Positions 38,304 to 47,077 of a stretch of 64,000 nt of DNA are shown here, in pieces (positions within the stretch are counted from its first letter, which is position 1; every line of letters starts with the position of its first letter). The translations under genes were made by a program, and so were the position numbers. Source of the stretch: Staphylococcus xylosus NJ (lineage in GTDB: Bacteria; Bacillota; Bacilli; Staphylococcales; Staphylococcaceae); contig NZ_ANMR01000034.1 of assembly GCF_000338275.1 (NCBI RefSeq), positions 62,001 through 126,000 on the forward strand. The letters run 5' to 3'. The notes under the pieces are model-generated. The model ran no database searches. It had not been told where the DNA came from and saw only the letters and a program-made list of their open reading frames with translations.

Positions 38304-38918
38304 ATGACAGATACAATTAAAATAGGTGTGGGCGGACCTGTTGGTGCAGGAAAAACTCAACTTATTGAAAAAATTGTAAAACGCTTAGCAAAAGACATGA
38401 GTATTGGTGTTATCACGAATGACATTTATACAAAAGAAGATGAAAAAATATTAGTTAATTCTGGTGTGTTACCCGAAGACAGAATTATCGGTGTAGAAAC
38501 AGGCGGCTGCCCTCATACAGCTATACGTGAAGATGCTTCAATGAATTTTGCTGCAATTGATGAATTAAAAGAACGAAATGATGATATTGAACTTATTTTC
38601 ATCGAATCTGGTGGCGATAATTTAGCGGCAACTTTCAGTCCAGAATTAGTAGATTTCTCAATCTATATTATCGATGTTGCTCAAGGGGAAAAAATTCCTC
38701 GAAAAGGTGGACAAGGTATGATTAAATCCGATTTCTTTGTTATAAACAAGACTGACTTAGCACCTTATGTTGGTGCGTCATTAGAACGCATGGCTGAAGA
38801 TACAAAAGTATTCCGTGGCAACCGTCCTTTCACTTTCACAAATCTCAAAACGGATGAAGGTTTAGATGAAGTTATTGAGTGGATAGAACAAGACGTATTT
38901 CTTAAAGGGTTAGCTTAA
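38304..38918 (+). CDS. ureG: Urease accessory protein UreG (GTPase)
   Basis: GTP-dependent nickel-insertion protein of the SIMIBI class, 204 residues. P-loop GPVGAGKT at 11-18 and the metal-binding CPH at 70-72 ([13 protein letters not shown]) are present, and [11 protein letters not shown] is the guanine-binding motif. Ribosome site AGGAGG. Its stop codon shares bases with the ureD start. Confidence 0.97.
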   Translation: MTDTIKIGVGGPVGAGKTQLIEKIVKRLAKDMSIGVITNDIYTKEDEKILVNSGVLPEDRIIGVETGGCPHTAIREDASMNFAAIDELKERNDDIELIFIESGGDNLAATFSPELVDFSIYIIDVAQGEKIPRKGGQGMIKSDFFVINKTDLAPYVGASLERMAEDTKVFRGNRPFTFTNLKTDEGLDEVIEWIEQDVFLKGLA

Positions 38919-39760
38919 TGTCTGATGGACAGAATCAATGGACTGGCCAATTAGATTTAACTGTCTTTAATAATGGTAAGAAATCGGTGGCGCGTGACAT
39001 TTTTTTCGAAAAAGCCTTGAAAGTCATGCGACCAGTTTATTTAAATAACTCTGATATACCTACGTTTTATATTGTAAACGTAGGTGGTGGTTACTTAGAT
39101 GGGGACCGTTACAAAATGGATTTTAATATCGAACCAAATGCAAAAGTTATTTTAACTTCACAAGGTGCTACAAAAATTTATAAAACACCTAATAACCATG
39201 TAGAACAATACCAAAACTTTAATATCCAAGAGGATGCTTATGCTGAGTATGTTGGCGATCCAATTATCGCTTTTGAAAATGCAAAATTCTATCAACATAA
39301 TACATTTCATTTAAAATCTACAGCCGCATTATTTTATACAGATATATTAACCCCAGGTTATTCTAAAGATGATAAAAAATTTAGTTATACGTATATGCAC
39401 CTGTTAAATGAAATCTATGTCGATGATGAATTAGTTGTTTTCGACAATACTTTGCTTGACCCATCCAAAAATAAAGTTGATGGCCTTGGTTATATGGAAG
39501 ATTATACGCACTTAGGATCTTGTTATTTTATACATCCTACTGTAAATCAAAAATTAATCGATAGTGTTTATGAGCAAATCAAACACTATCAACAGCAATA
39601 TGATTGTCGTTTCGGCATCACTAAGCTACCAACACATGGCTTTAGCATTCGAATTTTATCAAATAAAACACAAATAATTGAAAGAATATTGGCGACCCTA
39701 CAAGAATTTGTAGTGAAAACAATATTTGATCGTGATGTGGATTTTTTAAGAAAATATTAA
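38918..39760 (+). CDS. ureD: Urease accessory protein UreD (UreH)
   Basis: Scaffold that holds the UreF-UreG complex on apo-urease, 280 residues. Landmarks are [27 protein letters not shown] and [12 protein letters not shown]. The ATG overlaps the ureG stop by one base. It closes the operon, followed after 15 bases by a strong terminator. Confidence 0.95.
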   Translation: MSDGQNQWTGQLDLTVFNNGKKSVARDIFFEKALKVMRPVYLNNSDIPTFYIVNVGGGYLDGDRYKMDFNIEPNAKVILTSQGATKIYKTPNNHVEQYQNFNIQEDAYAEYVGDPIIAFENAKFYQHNTFHLKSTAALFYTDILTPGYSKDDKKFSYTYMHLLNEIYVDDELVVFDNTLLDPSKNKVDGLGYMEDYTHLGSCYFIHPTVNQKLIDSVYEQIKHYQQQYDCRFGITKLPTHGFSIRILSNKTQIIERILATLQEFVVKTIFDRDVDFLRKY

Positions 39761-39772
39761 AAACTATAACAT

Positions 39773-39812
39773 AAAGGAGAGCCCCAAATTTTGCTTATGG
39801 GCTCTCCTTTTC
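39773..39812 (+). terminator. Terminator of the urease operon
   Basis: Perfect 12-base arms AAAGGAGAGCCC (39773-39784) and complement (39799-39810) followed by T residues. Confidence 0.88.
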
Positions 39813-39898
39813 ATGTTAATGTAACTAGCCAATCTAACTAACGACTAATCTTAAATAACACTTACTGTAAAACTCACACTATCATACATATTAAAAAG

Positions 39899-40105
39899 CT
39901 AAATTATATTCAAAAACCATATAAGACTAGATACCAATAATACAATCGTCGTAATATAAATTGTTAATTTTTGACTTTTTTTCAATTCATTTTCTTTTTT
40001 AGTAAATAAACTAAATAATGTTCCATCTTTTCCCATTAATAAAGTGATAGAATAAATAAGTAAAATTAAAGACAAAATAAATAATATTAATGCAACGAAC
40101 ACCAT
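39899..40105 (-). CDS. Small two-helix membrane protein
   Basis: Hypothetical protein of 68 residues starting MVFVALILFILSLILLIYS, with a second hydrophobic segment at about 46-66 and a basic/polar linker (KKENELKKSQK) between them. The ATG at 40105 follows GGAGGGGGATTTTT; the longer frame starts before that site. The two-helix layout recalls SecG but the sequence does not match it. It stands alone between the urease terminator and a thioesterase gene. Function unknown. Confidence 0.6.
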   Translation of the reverse strand: MVFVALILFILSLILLIYSITLLMGKDGTLFSLFTKKENELKKSQKLTIYITTIVLLVSSLIWFLNII

Positions 40106-40288
40106 AAAAATCCCCCTCCCATTTGAGTAACATTTACTAAAATAACTAATTGTCATACTATCTTAACTTAGTTTATAAATAAAGAATACTGAATGCTTTT
40201 TTATAATTAAAACAAATTATTAACTCTGTACTTTTATTATTGCTACAATAGTACAGGTTAATAAATAATTTCTAATAGGAGTGATCTT

Positions 40289-40762
40289 GTGATAAAAGAA
40301 TATATTTATAAAAACACTGTACAACCCTCTTGGATAGATAATAATAACCATATGCATGATGCACAATATTATTCCGTATTCAGCGATGCAGTTGCTGGAT
40401 TTTTAGAACATATTGATTTTTCAAGCGATTATCGTCACAACCAAGATGTTACAATATTTAATGTTGAAGCGCACATTTCTTATTTAAAAGAATTATTACT
40501 TCACGATACTTTTCACATCAAGATACAAATTTATAATTATGATGCTAAACGCATACATTTATTCTTAACTATGTACAACGCTAATAATGAACCTACTGCT
40601 ACATATGAAGCGATGATGATGGGTGTTAGCAACCACACAAGAAGTAGCACAGAATTCCCAGTGCCTATTCAAGAAAAACTTAAAAATTATTTTGATCAGC
40701 AACAACACTTTGATGTGCCTAAACAATTAGGTCATGTTATTCAAATACCTCAACGTAAATAA
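40289..40762 (+). CDS. Hotdog-fold acyl-CoA thioesterase
   Basis: Predicted thioesterase of the 4-hydroxybenzoyl-CoA class, 157 residues. WIDNNNHMHDAQYYSVFSDA is the active-site region, and FNVEAHISYLKEL with later EAMMMGVSNHT follow the fold. Starts with GTG at 40289 behind AGGAGTGATCTT. Similar domains occur in carnitine/betaine-CoA metabolism, but no such gene is adjacent, so substrate is open. Its start lies 180 bases from the small membrane protein gene and 90 bases before the TetR gene. Confidence 0.75.
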   Translation: MIKEYIYKNTVQPSWIDNNNHMHDAQYYSVFSDAVAGFLEHIDFSSDYRHNQDVTIFNVEAHISYLKELLLHDTFHIKIQIYNYDAKRIHLFLTMYNANNEPTATYEAMMMGVSNHTRSSTEFPVPIQEKLKNYFDQQQHFDVPKQLGHVIQIPQRK

Positions 40763-40784
40763 TACAATTTGACATACTTCGATT

Positions 40785-40813
40785 TTGACATCATTTCATT
40801 CCATTGATACTAT
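40785..40813 (+). promoter_or_regulatory. Promoter of the TetR regulator gene
   Basis: TTGACA (40785-40790) and TACTAT (40808-40813) with 17 bases between; the palindromic operator at 40818-40833 covers the start site just downstream. Confidence 0.65.
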
Positions 40814-40817
40814 GAAG

Positions 40818-40833
40818 TAGAATGACCATTCTA
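40818..40833. promoter_or_regulatory. TetR-type operator in the regulator's own promoter
   Basis: TAGAATG-AC-CATTCTA, 7-base arms and a 2-base centre, 22 bases before the regulator start. The same arms recur twice upstream of the MFS gene, pointing to autoregulation and shared control. Confidence 0.75.
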
Positions 40834-40854
40834 TTTCGGGAAGTGTGAGATACT

Positions 40855-41409
40855 ATGTCACAGAAAAAGCAAGATATACTGAGTGTTGCTGAGCGATTAT
40901 TTTATGAATATGGCTTTCGAGGTGTTGGTTTAAAACAGATTATCCAAGAAGCAAATGTTGCGACCATGACACTTTATAACCATTTTGACGCTAAAGATAA
41001 TTTAGTAGCACAAGTATTAAAGCAAAGAGAAGCTCGCTATTGGCGTTATCTTGACAGTTTCGTCGAAAGACATCCAGATAAACCATTTATTTCAGCAGTT
41101 GAAGCACATTGTCAATGGCTTAATGACTACTCTTACAAAGGCGATATGTTTATGCGCGCTATCGAAGATTATGCTGATACCGATAATGAAATTGAAAGTA
41201 CCGCCAGAGGACATAAAGCGCGCCTATTACATTATTTAGAAAAACTCGCTAACAATGCAGGTATTGATAATGGCTATGATCTTGCTGTACAGTACACCTT
41301 ACTATTAGAAGGTACAACCTCAATGACTGCATTATTAGGATCTAAAGAAGCAACTGAACACGCCATTACTATGGCAAAGTTATTATTACATGAAGCGCAC
41401 AATCAATAA
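40855..41409 (+). CDS. TetR/AcrR family regulator of the adjacent MFS transporter
   Basis: Repressor of 184 residues. The helix-turn-helix covers about residues 5-50 (ILSVAERLFYEYGFRGVGLK, then VATMTLYNHFDAKDNL). The C-terminal ligand-binding domain is unlike its neighbours and gives no ligand clue. ATG follows GGGAAGTGTGAGATACT. Its promoter and that of the MFS gene 136 bases downstream carry copies of one palindrome, so it most likely represses both until an inducer binds. Confidence 0.88.
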   Translation: MSQKKQDILSVAERLFYEYGFRGVGLKQIIQEANVATMTLYNHFDAKDNLVAQVLKQREARYWRYLDSFVERHPDKPFISAVEAHCQWLNDYSYKGDMFMRAIEDYADTDNEIESTARGHKARLLHYLEKLANNAGIDNGYDLAVQYTLLLEGTTSMTALLGSKEATEHAITMAKLLLHEAHNQ

Positions 41410-41474
41410 TTCATAGACGAGTAGGTACCAGTATTCAAAAGAATCATCCCCTACTCGTTATTTTAAAATAATAA

Positions 41475-41525
41475 ATAGAATGAACATTCTATATATTTTT
41501 AACTATTATTAGAATGAACATTCTA
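41475..41525. promoter_or_regulatory. Twin TetR-type operators and promoter of the MFS gene
   Basis: TAGAATGAACATTCTA occurs at 41476-41491 and again at 41510-41525, 34 bases centre to centre. A TGAACA within the first copy and TATTAT at 41504-41509 can serve as -35 and -10. The ribosome site GGAGG follows. Confidence 0.75.
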
Positions 41526-41545
41526 TATAGATTTGGAGGTATTTT

Positions 41546-42793
41546 ATGAAATTTTCAAGACTTGTGTTACCAGGTATCGCTATGATTGCTACCACTTATG
41601 GATTAGGTAGATTTAGTTTCGGTCTCTTTCTACCAGAAATTTCCAATGACTTGAGTTTAACCGCTTCACAAGCAGGTATGATTTCATCACTATTTTATTT
41701 GGCTTATTGTTTTACAATTATTTATTCCACATTAAAAACTGACAAAATCGGTCCTAAAAGGATGATTATCTTTGCAGGTCTTTCTGTATTAATTGGCTTA
41801 ATCCTAATTGGTATCTCATCAACTGCAATCATACTCTCCTTAGGTGTCATATTCGCTGGTGCTAGTACCGGGTTAGTATCACCACCTTATGGTTATACAA
41901 TTTCTTTATGGATTAAATTGCAGGATCAAGGTAAAGCAAATACATGGATTAATTCAGGTACAAGCTTAGGCTTAATGTTCACCGGTATAACCGCTATGTT
42001 TATCTTTCTTGATTGGCGCGACACCTATTTAATCTATGCATTTATAGCATTAATCGTATTAGCTTGGAATTATTTTATTATCCCAAGTCTGCAACAGGAC
42101 ATTAAAATTGATACTGGTAGTTTGAATATCAGAGATATTTCTTCTAGTAAACGCATTGTAATAGCTTCTACTTTACTCGGTGTTTCAACTGCACCATTTT
42201 GGACCTTCTCAAAGTCATTTGTTCAACTTACTGGTCATTACTCAGATATGGCTCTTTCTGTATTTTGGATTTTAATTGGTATTTTTGGGATAGTTGGAGG
42301 TATATCTGGAGCTATTATCGATAAGAAAAGCCTTCATTTTGCATTTAATATCGGCGTAATTTCGTTAGCATGCGCCTCAATTTCACTAGCATTAACACCA
42401 AATATATGGCTACTTCCATTTATTTCATCTTCAATATTTGGTATGAGTTATATATTCTTAACAGGTGTTTTACTTGTTTGGGGAATTAAATTATTTGTAA
42501 AAAATGCTTCTTTAGGCATAGGAATCCCCTTTTTACTATTAGCAGTAGGACAAGTCATTGGTTCTTCTTTCGCAGGTGTATTCATTGATATACTAAACTA
42601 CCAATACACCTTTTTAATATACGGTGTAATTGGTTTAATACCTTTATTAATTTATCCTAAGGTTGAAATTACGAAAAGCAAAGCACCTAAAGGGGACTAC
42701 AGTAAACTACAACAAACGAATGTTGATGTATTGAATTCAGAACGTTCTTTTGACTTTGAAACACCAACGCAAACAGAGTATAACAATCATTAA
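41546..42793 (+). CDS. Major facilitator superfamily transporter
   Basis: Secondary transporter of 415 residues with about twelve membrane segments and the usual central loop. TYGLGRFSFGLFLPEI opens helix 1 and KTDKIGPKRM is the A-like loop motif between helices 2 and 3. The C-terminal 40 residues are hydrophilic. It has a GGAGG ribosome site. Twin operators matching the one before the adjacent TetR gene indicate induction by the TetR ligand, so an exporter of a toxic compound is a reasonable guess. Substrate unknown. Confidence 0.85.
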   Translation: MKFSRLVLPGIAMIATTYGLGRFSFGLFLPEISNDLSLTASQAGMISSLFYLAYCFTIIYSTLKTDKIGPKRMIIFAGLSVLIGLILIGISSTAIILSLGVIFAGASTGLVSPPYGYTISLWIKLQDQGKANTWINSGTSLGLMFTGITAMFIFLDWRDTYLIYAFIALIVLAWNYFIIPSLQQDIKIDTGSLNIRDISSSKRIVIASTLLGVSTAPFWTFSKSFVQLTGHYSDMALSVFWILIGIFGIVGGISGAIIDKKSLHFAFNIGVISLACASISLALTPNIWLLPFISSSIFGMSYIFLTGVLLVWGIKLFVKNASLGIGIPFLLLAVGQVIGSSFAGVFIDILNYQYTFLIYGVIGLIPLLIYPKVEITKSKAPKGDYSKLQQTNVDVLNSERSFDFETPTQTEYNNH

Positions 42794-42844
42794 GCTGTTC
42801 AATTTCATATAAAATTAAAATACCCCAGGTTTCTTCTGAAAATG

Positions 42845-42887
42845 ATCCCCCCTTAAAGAAGTTTTTGGCATCTTCTTTAAGGGGGAT
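42845..42887. terminator. Bidirectional terminator between MFS gene and mccB
   Basis: Arms 42845-42861 and 42872-42887 pair over about 16 bases (ATCCCCCCTTAAAGAAG). An outer pair of CCCAGG and CCTGGG words around 42825 and 42905 extends the stem. Confidence 0.8.
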
Positions 42888-42925
42888 ATCAAATGAAGTA
42901 TTTCCTGGGTTATCTTTCTTTTTAT

Positions 42926-44071
42926 TTAATTTAAAGTATTTAATGCTGCTTTTAAATCTTCTACTAAGTCTTCTGTACCTTCAATACCAACAGACAAACG
43001 AATCAAGCCGTCTGCAATGCCTTCTTTTTCACGTATGTCTTTTGGTATAGAGGCGTGTGTCATTAAAGCAGGCACGGAAATTAAACTTTCCACCGCACCT
43101 AAACTTTCAGCTAATGTAAAATATTTAGATGTTTTAATTACTTGTTTAGCACTTTCTATGTCTGCAACTTCAAATGCAACCACACCTGTATGCCCTTCTG
43201 CTTGTCTTTGATGAATATCGTGATTTAAGTGCGTAGCAATACTTGGATGGAACACTTGTCTAACAGCATTATGTTCTTGCAACATTGCTATAATTTCGAG
43301 TGTATTGCGTTGTACTTGTTCCATACGTATACCTAAGGTTTTAATACCTCGAATCAATAAATAACTATCTTGCGGTCCAAGTACGCCACCTGTTGAATTT
43401 TGAATAAATCCAATGTGTTCTGCTAACGCTTCGTCGTTTGTAGCAACTAAACCAGAAACAACATCACTATGACCGCCGAGATATTTTGTTGCAGAATGTA
43501 ATACAATATCGATACCAAATTTTAATGGGTTTTGGAAATAAGGTGTCATAAACGTATTATCTACGACAGAAATCAAATTATGTCTTTTAGCTATCTCGGA
43601 AGATTTTTTAATATCTGTTACACGTAATAACGGATTAGACGGTGTCTCAATGTATAACATTTTCGTTTCAGGCTTAATATGTTGTTCAATTTCGTCAATT
43701 TGTGTTGTATCAATAAAATCAGCTTCTATACCAAAACGGGTAAACACTTTAGATAATGCTCTATATGTGCCACCATAAACATCTGAATTAATTAATAAAT
43801 GGTCACCTTTATCTAACAACATAATCACTGCTGAGATGGCTGCCATACCAGAACCAAATGCATAACCGAATTCTCCTTCTTCTAAATCGGCAATTAGCCC
43901 TTCTAATGCCGTTCTTGTAGGATTCGCAGAACGTGAATATTCGTAACCTTGTCTCATATCTCCAATATCATCTTGAATATAAGTACTCGTTTGATAAATT
44001 GGCGTCGTTACCGCTCCTGTGTATGGATCTGTTGTCACTCCGCCATGTATTAATTGTGTTTTTTTATTCAT
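42926..44071 (-). CDS. mccB: Cystathionine gamma-lyase / homocysteine lyase MccB
   Basis: PLP enzyme of the Cys/Met metabolism family, 381 residues, which splits cystathionine to cysteine in reverse transsulfuration and can release sulfide. Schiff-base lysine K196 in HSATKYLGG; substrate-binding YSRSANPTR at about 46-54. The third codon of the longer frame is the better start because AAGGAG lies seven bases before it. It overlaps mccA by 8 bases, forming the mccA-mccB pair. Confidence 0.9.
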   Translation of the reverse strand: MNKKTQLIHGGVTTDPYTGAVTTPIYQTSTYIQDDIGDMRQGYEYSRSANPTRTALEGLIADLEEGEFGYAFGSGMAAISAVIMLLDKGDHLLINSDVYGGTYRALSKVFTRFGIEADFIDTTQIDEIEQHIKPETKMLYIETPSNPLLRVTDIKKSSEIAKRHNLISVVDNTFMTPYFQNPLKFGIDIVLHSATKYLGGHSDVVSGLVATNDEALAEHIGFIQNSTGGVLGPQDSYLLIRGIKTLGIRMEQVQRNTLEIIAMLQEHNAVRQVFHPSIATHLNHDIHQRQAEGHTGVVAFEVADIESAKQVIKTSKYFTLAESLGAVESLISVPALMTHASIPKDIREKEGIADGLIRLSVGIEGTEDLVEDLKAALNTLN

Positions 44072-44969
44072 AATCATTCTCCTTATAATTTAAGATTTTC
44101 TTTGACATATATCGGTCGCTTCCGTCAGGAAAAACTGTGACAATAACACCTTTATTTATATGTTTTTTAATGTCTAATGCTGCCTGTAGTGCTGCTCCCG
44201 ATGAACTACCAACCAAGAGTCCTTCTTGTTTAGCAATTAGTTTTACATTTTTAAATGCATCATCATCGCTAACTTTTATAATATCTGCTACTAATGTTTC
44301 AGGTAAGAATAATGGCCATTGTTCGGAACCAATGCCTTCTATATCATGTGCATGTGCTTGACCACCACTTAAAGTAGATCCTTCTGGCTCAACTATGACA
44401 CTTTCAATATTAAATTGAGCTAAATGTTCAGCAATACCAGCAAAGGTTCCACCAGATCCTACGCCACCAACAAAATAATCAATATCGTCCAGTTTATCTG
44501 TAATTTCTTGTGCTATGGTATCTCTATATGCTTCAGGATTATGTTTCGATTCAAATTGATTTAAATAAAAAGCCCCCGTTTTTAATCCGAATTCCTGTGC
44601 TGCTATTTTTGCACCTTCCATACCAAGTCCTTGTTCTGTTCTTATTACTTTCGCTCCTAAAGCTTTTATAATTGATACTTTCTCTTCAGAAAAACCTATA
44701 GGCGCAAAAATCACACTACTGAGTCCATAATGATTGGCTGCAAGAGCAACACCGATGCCCGTATTACCTGCTGATGCTTCAACAACTGTATCTCCTTCAT
44801 GAATGATGTTATCTTTTAAAGCTACCTCAATTAAATGCTTTCCTAATCTATCTTTTATGCTACCGCCAGGATTAAACTGTTCTAATTTTGCATAAATTTG
44901 AACGTCTTTATTACTAAATGATTTTAAAAGTACAAGCGGTGTATTTCCTATTAAGTCAAAACCAATCAT
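44064..44969 (-). CDS. mccA: Cystathionine beta-synthase-type PLP enzyme MccA
   Basis: Makes cystathionine from O-acetylserine (or serine) and homocysteine, first step of the mccAB path, 301 residues. PLP lysine K39 in PGGSIKDR and the cofactor loop ASAGNTG are CysK/CBS-family motifs. No CBS regulatory domain is present. The ATG at 44969 follows GGAGGAATAAA. It has a good promoter of its own and is divergent from metY. MccA-type rather than CysK assignment rests on the coupling to mccB. Confidence 0.88.
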   Translation of the reverse strand: MIGFDLIGNTPLVLLKSFSNKDVQIYAKLEQFNPGGSIKDRLGKHLIEVALKDNIIHEGDTVVEASAGNTGIGVALAANHYGLSSVIFAPIGFSEEKVSIIKALGAKVIRTEQGLGMEGAKIAAQEFGLKTGAFYLNQFESKHNPEAYRDTIAQEITDKLDDIDYFVGGVGSGGTFAGIAEHLAQFNIESVIVEPEGSTLSGGQAHAHDIEGIGSEQWPLFLPETLVADIIKVSDDDAFKNVKLIAKQEGLLVGSSSGAALQAALDIKKHINKGVIVTVFPDGSDRYMSKKILNYKENDYE

Positions 44970-45031
44970 TTTATTCCTCCATGAGTTTACCATTTCCATT
45001 CCTTTTACAATACCCTACTATAACGATAAGA

Positions 45032-45060
45032 ATTATAAACAATTCATTTTATTTTTGCAA
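45032..45060 (-). promoter_or_regulatory. mccA promoter
   Basis: On the minus strand TTGCAA (45060-45055) and TATAAT (45037-45032) are separated by 17 bases, 62 bases before the mccA start. Confidence 0.7.
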
Positions 45061-45124
45061 CCCCTTTAAACTAAGTGCGTTGTAAAAAACACAAATTAAT
45101 CCTTACTTTTTTAGTAAGAAATGG

Positions 45125-45164
45125 TTGAAAAGGTTAAAAGGGTCTTGTATAGTGATAATTATCA
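45125..45164 (+). promoter_or_regulatory. metY promoter with palindromic operator candidate
   Basis: TTGAAA (45125-45130), 17 bases, TATAGT (45148-45153). A perfect 12-base palindrome TGATAATTATCA (45153-45164) begins at the last base of the -10 and covers the likely start site. Confidence 0.6.
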
Positions 45165-45194
45165 GAAAATTCTAATTTTAGGAGGATTTATATT

Positions 45195-46484
45195 ATGTCT
45201 CAAAACCCTTGGCATTTAGACACACTTTCCATTCACGGCGGTCAAGTAACAGATGACTTTTCAAAATCTCGCGCAGTTCCTATTTATCAGACTTCTAGTT
45301 ATGTATTTGATAATACCGAACATGCAAGAAAGCTTTTTGCTTTAGAAGAACCTGGCAATATTTATACTAGAATAATGAATCCAACGCAAAATGTTTTTGA
45401 AGAGCGTATTGCAGCACTTGAAGGTGGAATCGGAGCTCTAGCCACATCTTCAGGGCAAGCTGCAATTCATTTAGCACTCTTAAATATTGTAGAATCTGGA
45501 GATGAAATTGTTGCTTCTTCTAACTTGTATGGTGGAACTTACAATTTATTAAATGTTACCTTTAATAAATTAGGCATCAAAGTTCACTTTGTAGATCCAA
45601 GTGATCCTGAAAATTTTGTAAATGCTATTAACGATAAAACAAAAGCTGTTTATGCTGAAACTATAGGTAATCCAAAAATTGATGTATTAGATATTGAAGC
45701 AGTCGCAAATGTTGCACATCAAAATAACATTCCTTTAATTGTAGATAATACTTTCCCAACTCCATATTTACTTCGTCCTTTTGAATTTGGTGCAGACATT
45801 ATTATACATTCAGCAACTAAATTTATAGGTGGTCACGGTACTTCTATAGGTGGGGTTATTGTAGATAGCGGTAATTTCAATTGGGATAATGGTAAATTCC
45901 CAAGTCTTGTAGAACCTGATTCAAGTTATCATGGTATTTCATATACTAAAGATGTTGGAGAAGCAGCCTATATTACAAAGGCGCGTGTACAGTTATTACG
46001 AGATTTAGGTTCAGCAGTATCACCTTTTAACGTCCATGAATTTTTATTAGGATTAGAAACATTACATTTACGTTTAGAAAGACATTCTGAAAACGCATTG
46101 CGTGTTGCCCAATATTTAGAACAACATCCAAACGTAACTTGGGTGAATTATCCTGGTTTAGAAAACAATAAATATCAGCACCTTGCCCAAAAGTATTTAC
46201 CAAATGGACAAGGTGCAGTACTCACTTTTGGTGTAGATGGTTCTGTTGAAGATATTGCAAAATTTGTTGATGCATTAAGTCTATTCTCTCATTTAGCAAA
46301 TGTTGGAGATTCTAAATCTTTAATTATCCATCCTGCTAGTACGACGCATTTACAATTATCACCTGAAGAACAACAAGCTTCAGGCGTTGTGCCTGAACTT
46401 GTAAGATTATCAGTTGGTACTGAAAATATTGATGACATAATTAATGACCTTGAAAAAGGTTTTAAAGCATCACTTGAAAATTAA
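45195..46484 (+). CDS. metY: O-acetylhomoserine aminocarboxypropyltransferase / sulfhydrylase MetY
   Basis: PLP enzyme of 429 residues that turns an activated homoserine and sulfide (or methanethiol) into homocysteine (or methionine). K209 in [11 protein letters not shown] binds PLP. It is longer than MccB by an insertion typical of MetY/Met17. The ATG follows TTAGGAGGATTTATATT. It is divergent from mccAB with a palindromic operator candidate on its promoter. Its last four codons and stop lie in the first copy of a 70-bp tandem repeat. No SAM riboswitch is seen here, so regulation differs from the two S-box units in the window. Confidence 0.88.
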   Translation: MSQNPWHLDTLSIHGGQVTDDFSKSRAVPIYQTSSYVFDNTEHARKLFALEEPGNIYTRIMNPTQNVFEERIAALEGGIGALATSSGQAAIHLALLNIVESGDEIVASSNLYGGTYNLLNVTFNKLGIKVHFVDPSDPENFVNAINDKTKAVYAETIGNPKIDVLDIEAVANVAHQNNIPLIVDNTFPTPYLLRPFEFGADIIIHSATKFIGGHGTSIGGVIVDSGNFNWDNGKFPSLVEPDSSYHGISYTKDVGEAAYITKARVQLLRDLGSAVSPFNVHEFLLGLETLHLRLERHSENALRVAQYLEQHPNVTWVNYPGLENNKYQHLAQKYLPNGQGAVLTFGVDGSVEDIAKFVDALSLFSHLANVGDSKSLIIHPASTTHLQLSPEEQQASGVVPELVRLSVGTENIDDIINDLEKGFKASLEN

Positions 46485-46803
46485 CGAAGGAATTTTCTTA
46501 GTGATGCTTATGCAAAAGAATACTTTTGTGTTCCCCTAATCACTTGAAAATTAACGAAGGAATTTTCTTAGTGATGCTTATGCAAAAGAATACTTTTGTG
46601 TTCCCTTGATCACTTGAAAATTAACGAAGGAATTTTCTTAGTGATGCTTATGCAAAAGAATACTTTTGTGTTCCTCTGATCACTTGAAAATTAACGAAGG
46701 AATTTTCTTTGGGATGCTTATGCAAAAGAATACTTTTGTGTTCCCCTAATCCCTTGAAAATTAACGAAGGAATTTCCTTTGGATGCTTATGCAAAAGAAT
46801 ACT
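46471..46803 (+). repeat. 70-bp tandem repeat, 4.8 copies, overlapping the metY 3' end
   Basis: Units start at 46471, 46541, 46611, 46681 and 46751 (last one 53 bases). Copies 1-3 are nearly identical, copy 4 differs at a few bases, and copy 5 is more diverged and has a 1-base deletion. Each unit holds two inverted repeats: ATCACT-GAAAATT with its complement around a CGAAGG loop, and CAAAAG-AATA-CTTTTG. The first unit contains the metY stop codon, so the tandem array grew from gene plus 3' UTR. Confidence 0.95.
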
Positions 46804-46824
46804 CAAAACTATGTTAATAATAAA

Positions 46825-46854
46825 AAGGCTGAGGCAATTAATTGTCTCAGCCTT
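46825..46854. terminator. Hairpin after the tandem repeat
   Basis: AAGGCTGAG(G)CAATT and its complement, perfect 9-base core; T-run lies on the minus strand side. Similar GGCTGAGAC hairpin occurs at 59901-59936. Confidence 0.6.
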
Positions 46855-47077
46855 AAGCATATAACAAATAAAAAATGAATGGTGAAGTATGATACATAAG
46901 CTCCTCCTATCCACTAATCAATAAACTCTTTTAGACCCCCTTAAACTATGCCTTCACACAAACCTAAGCCTACCCTCCGTGTCTAATATGACTTTGTTGA
47001 CACTTTATAGTCCATATTGAATTTATAAATTAATATTAGGATAATAATCATATTAATAGCATAAATTAGGTGTTCAT
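46855..47077. other. Non-coding stretch before the ThrE-like remnant
   Basis: About 220 AT-rich bases. A minus-strand 88-codon frame crossing this area and the tandem repeat is considered spurious. No promoter identified. Confidence 0.3.

Noticed and set aside
45000..45194. SAM-I or T-box leader for mccA or metY
   Set aside because: The conserved blocks of neither RNA are present in this short divergent region.
46471..46803. CRISPR array
   Set aside because: Units are directly contiguous with no variable spacers, and no cas genes are near.
46648..46914. Minus-strand 88-codon frame with a repeated LLHKHPKE motif
   Set aside because: The protein repeat is a by-product of the 70-bp DNA repeat; no ribosome site and composition unlike neighbouring genes.
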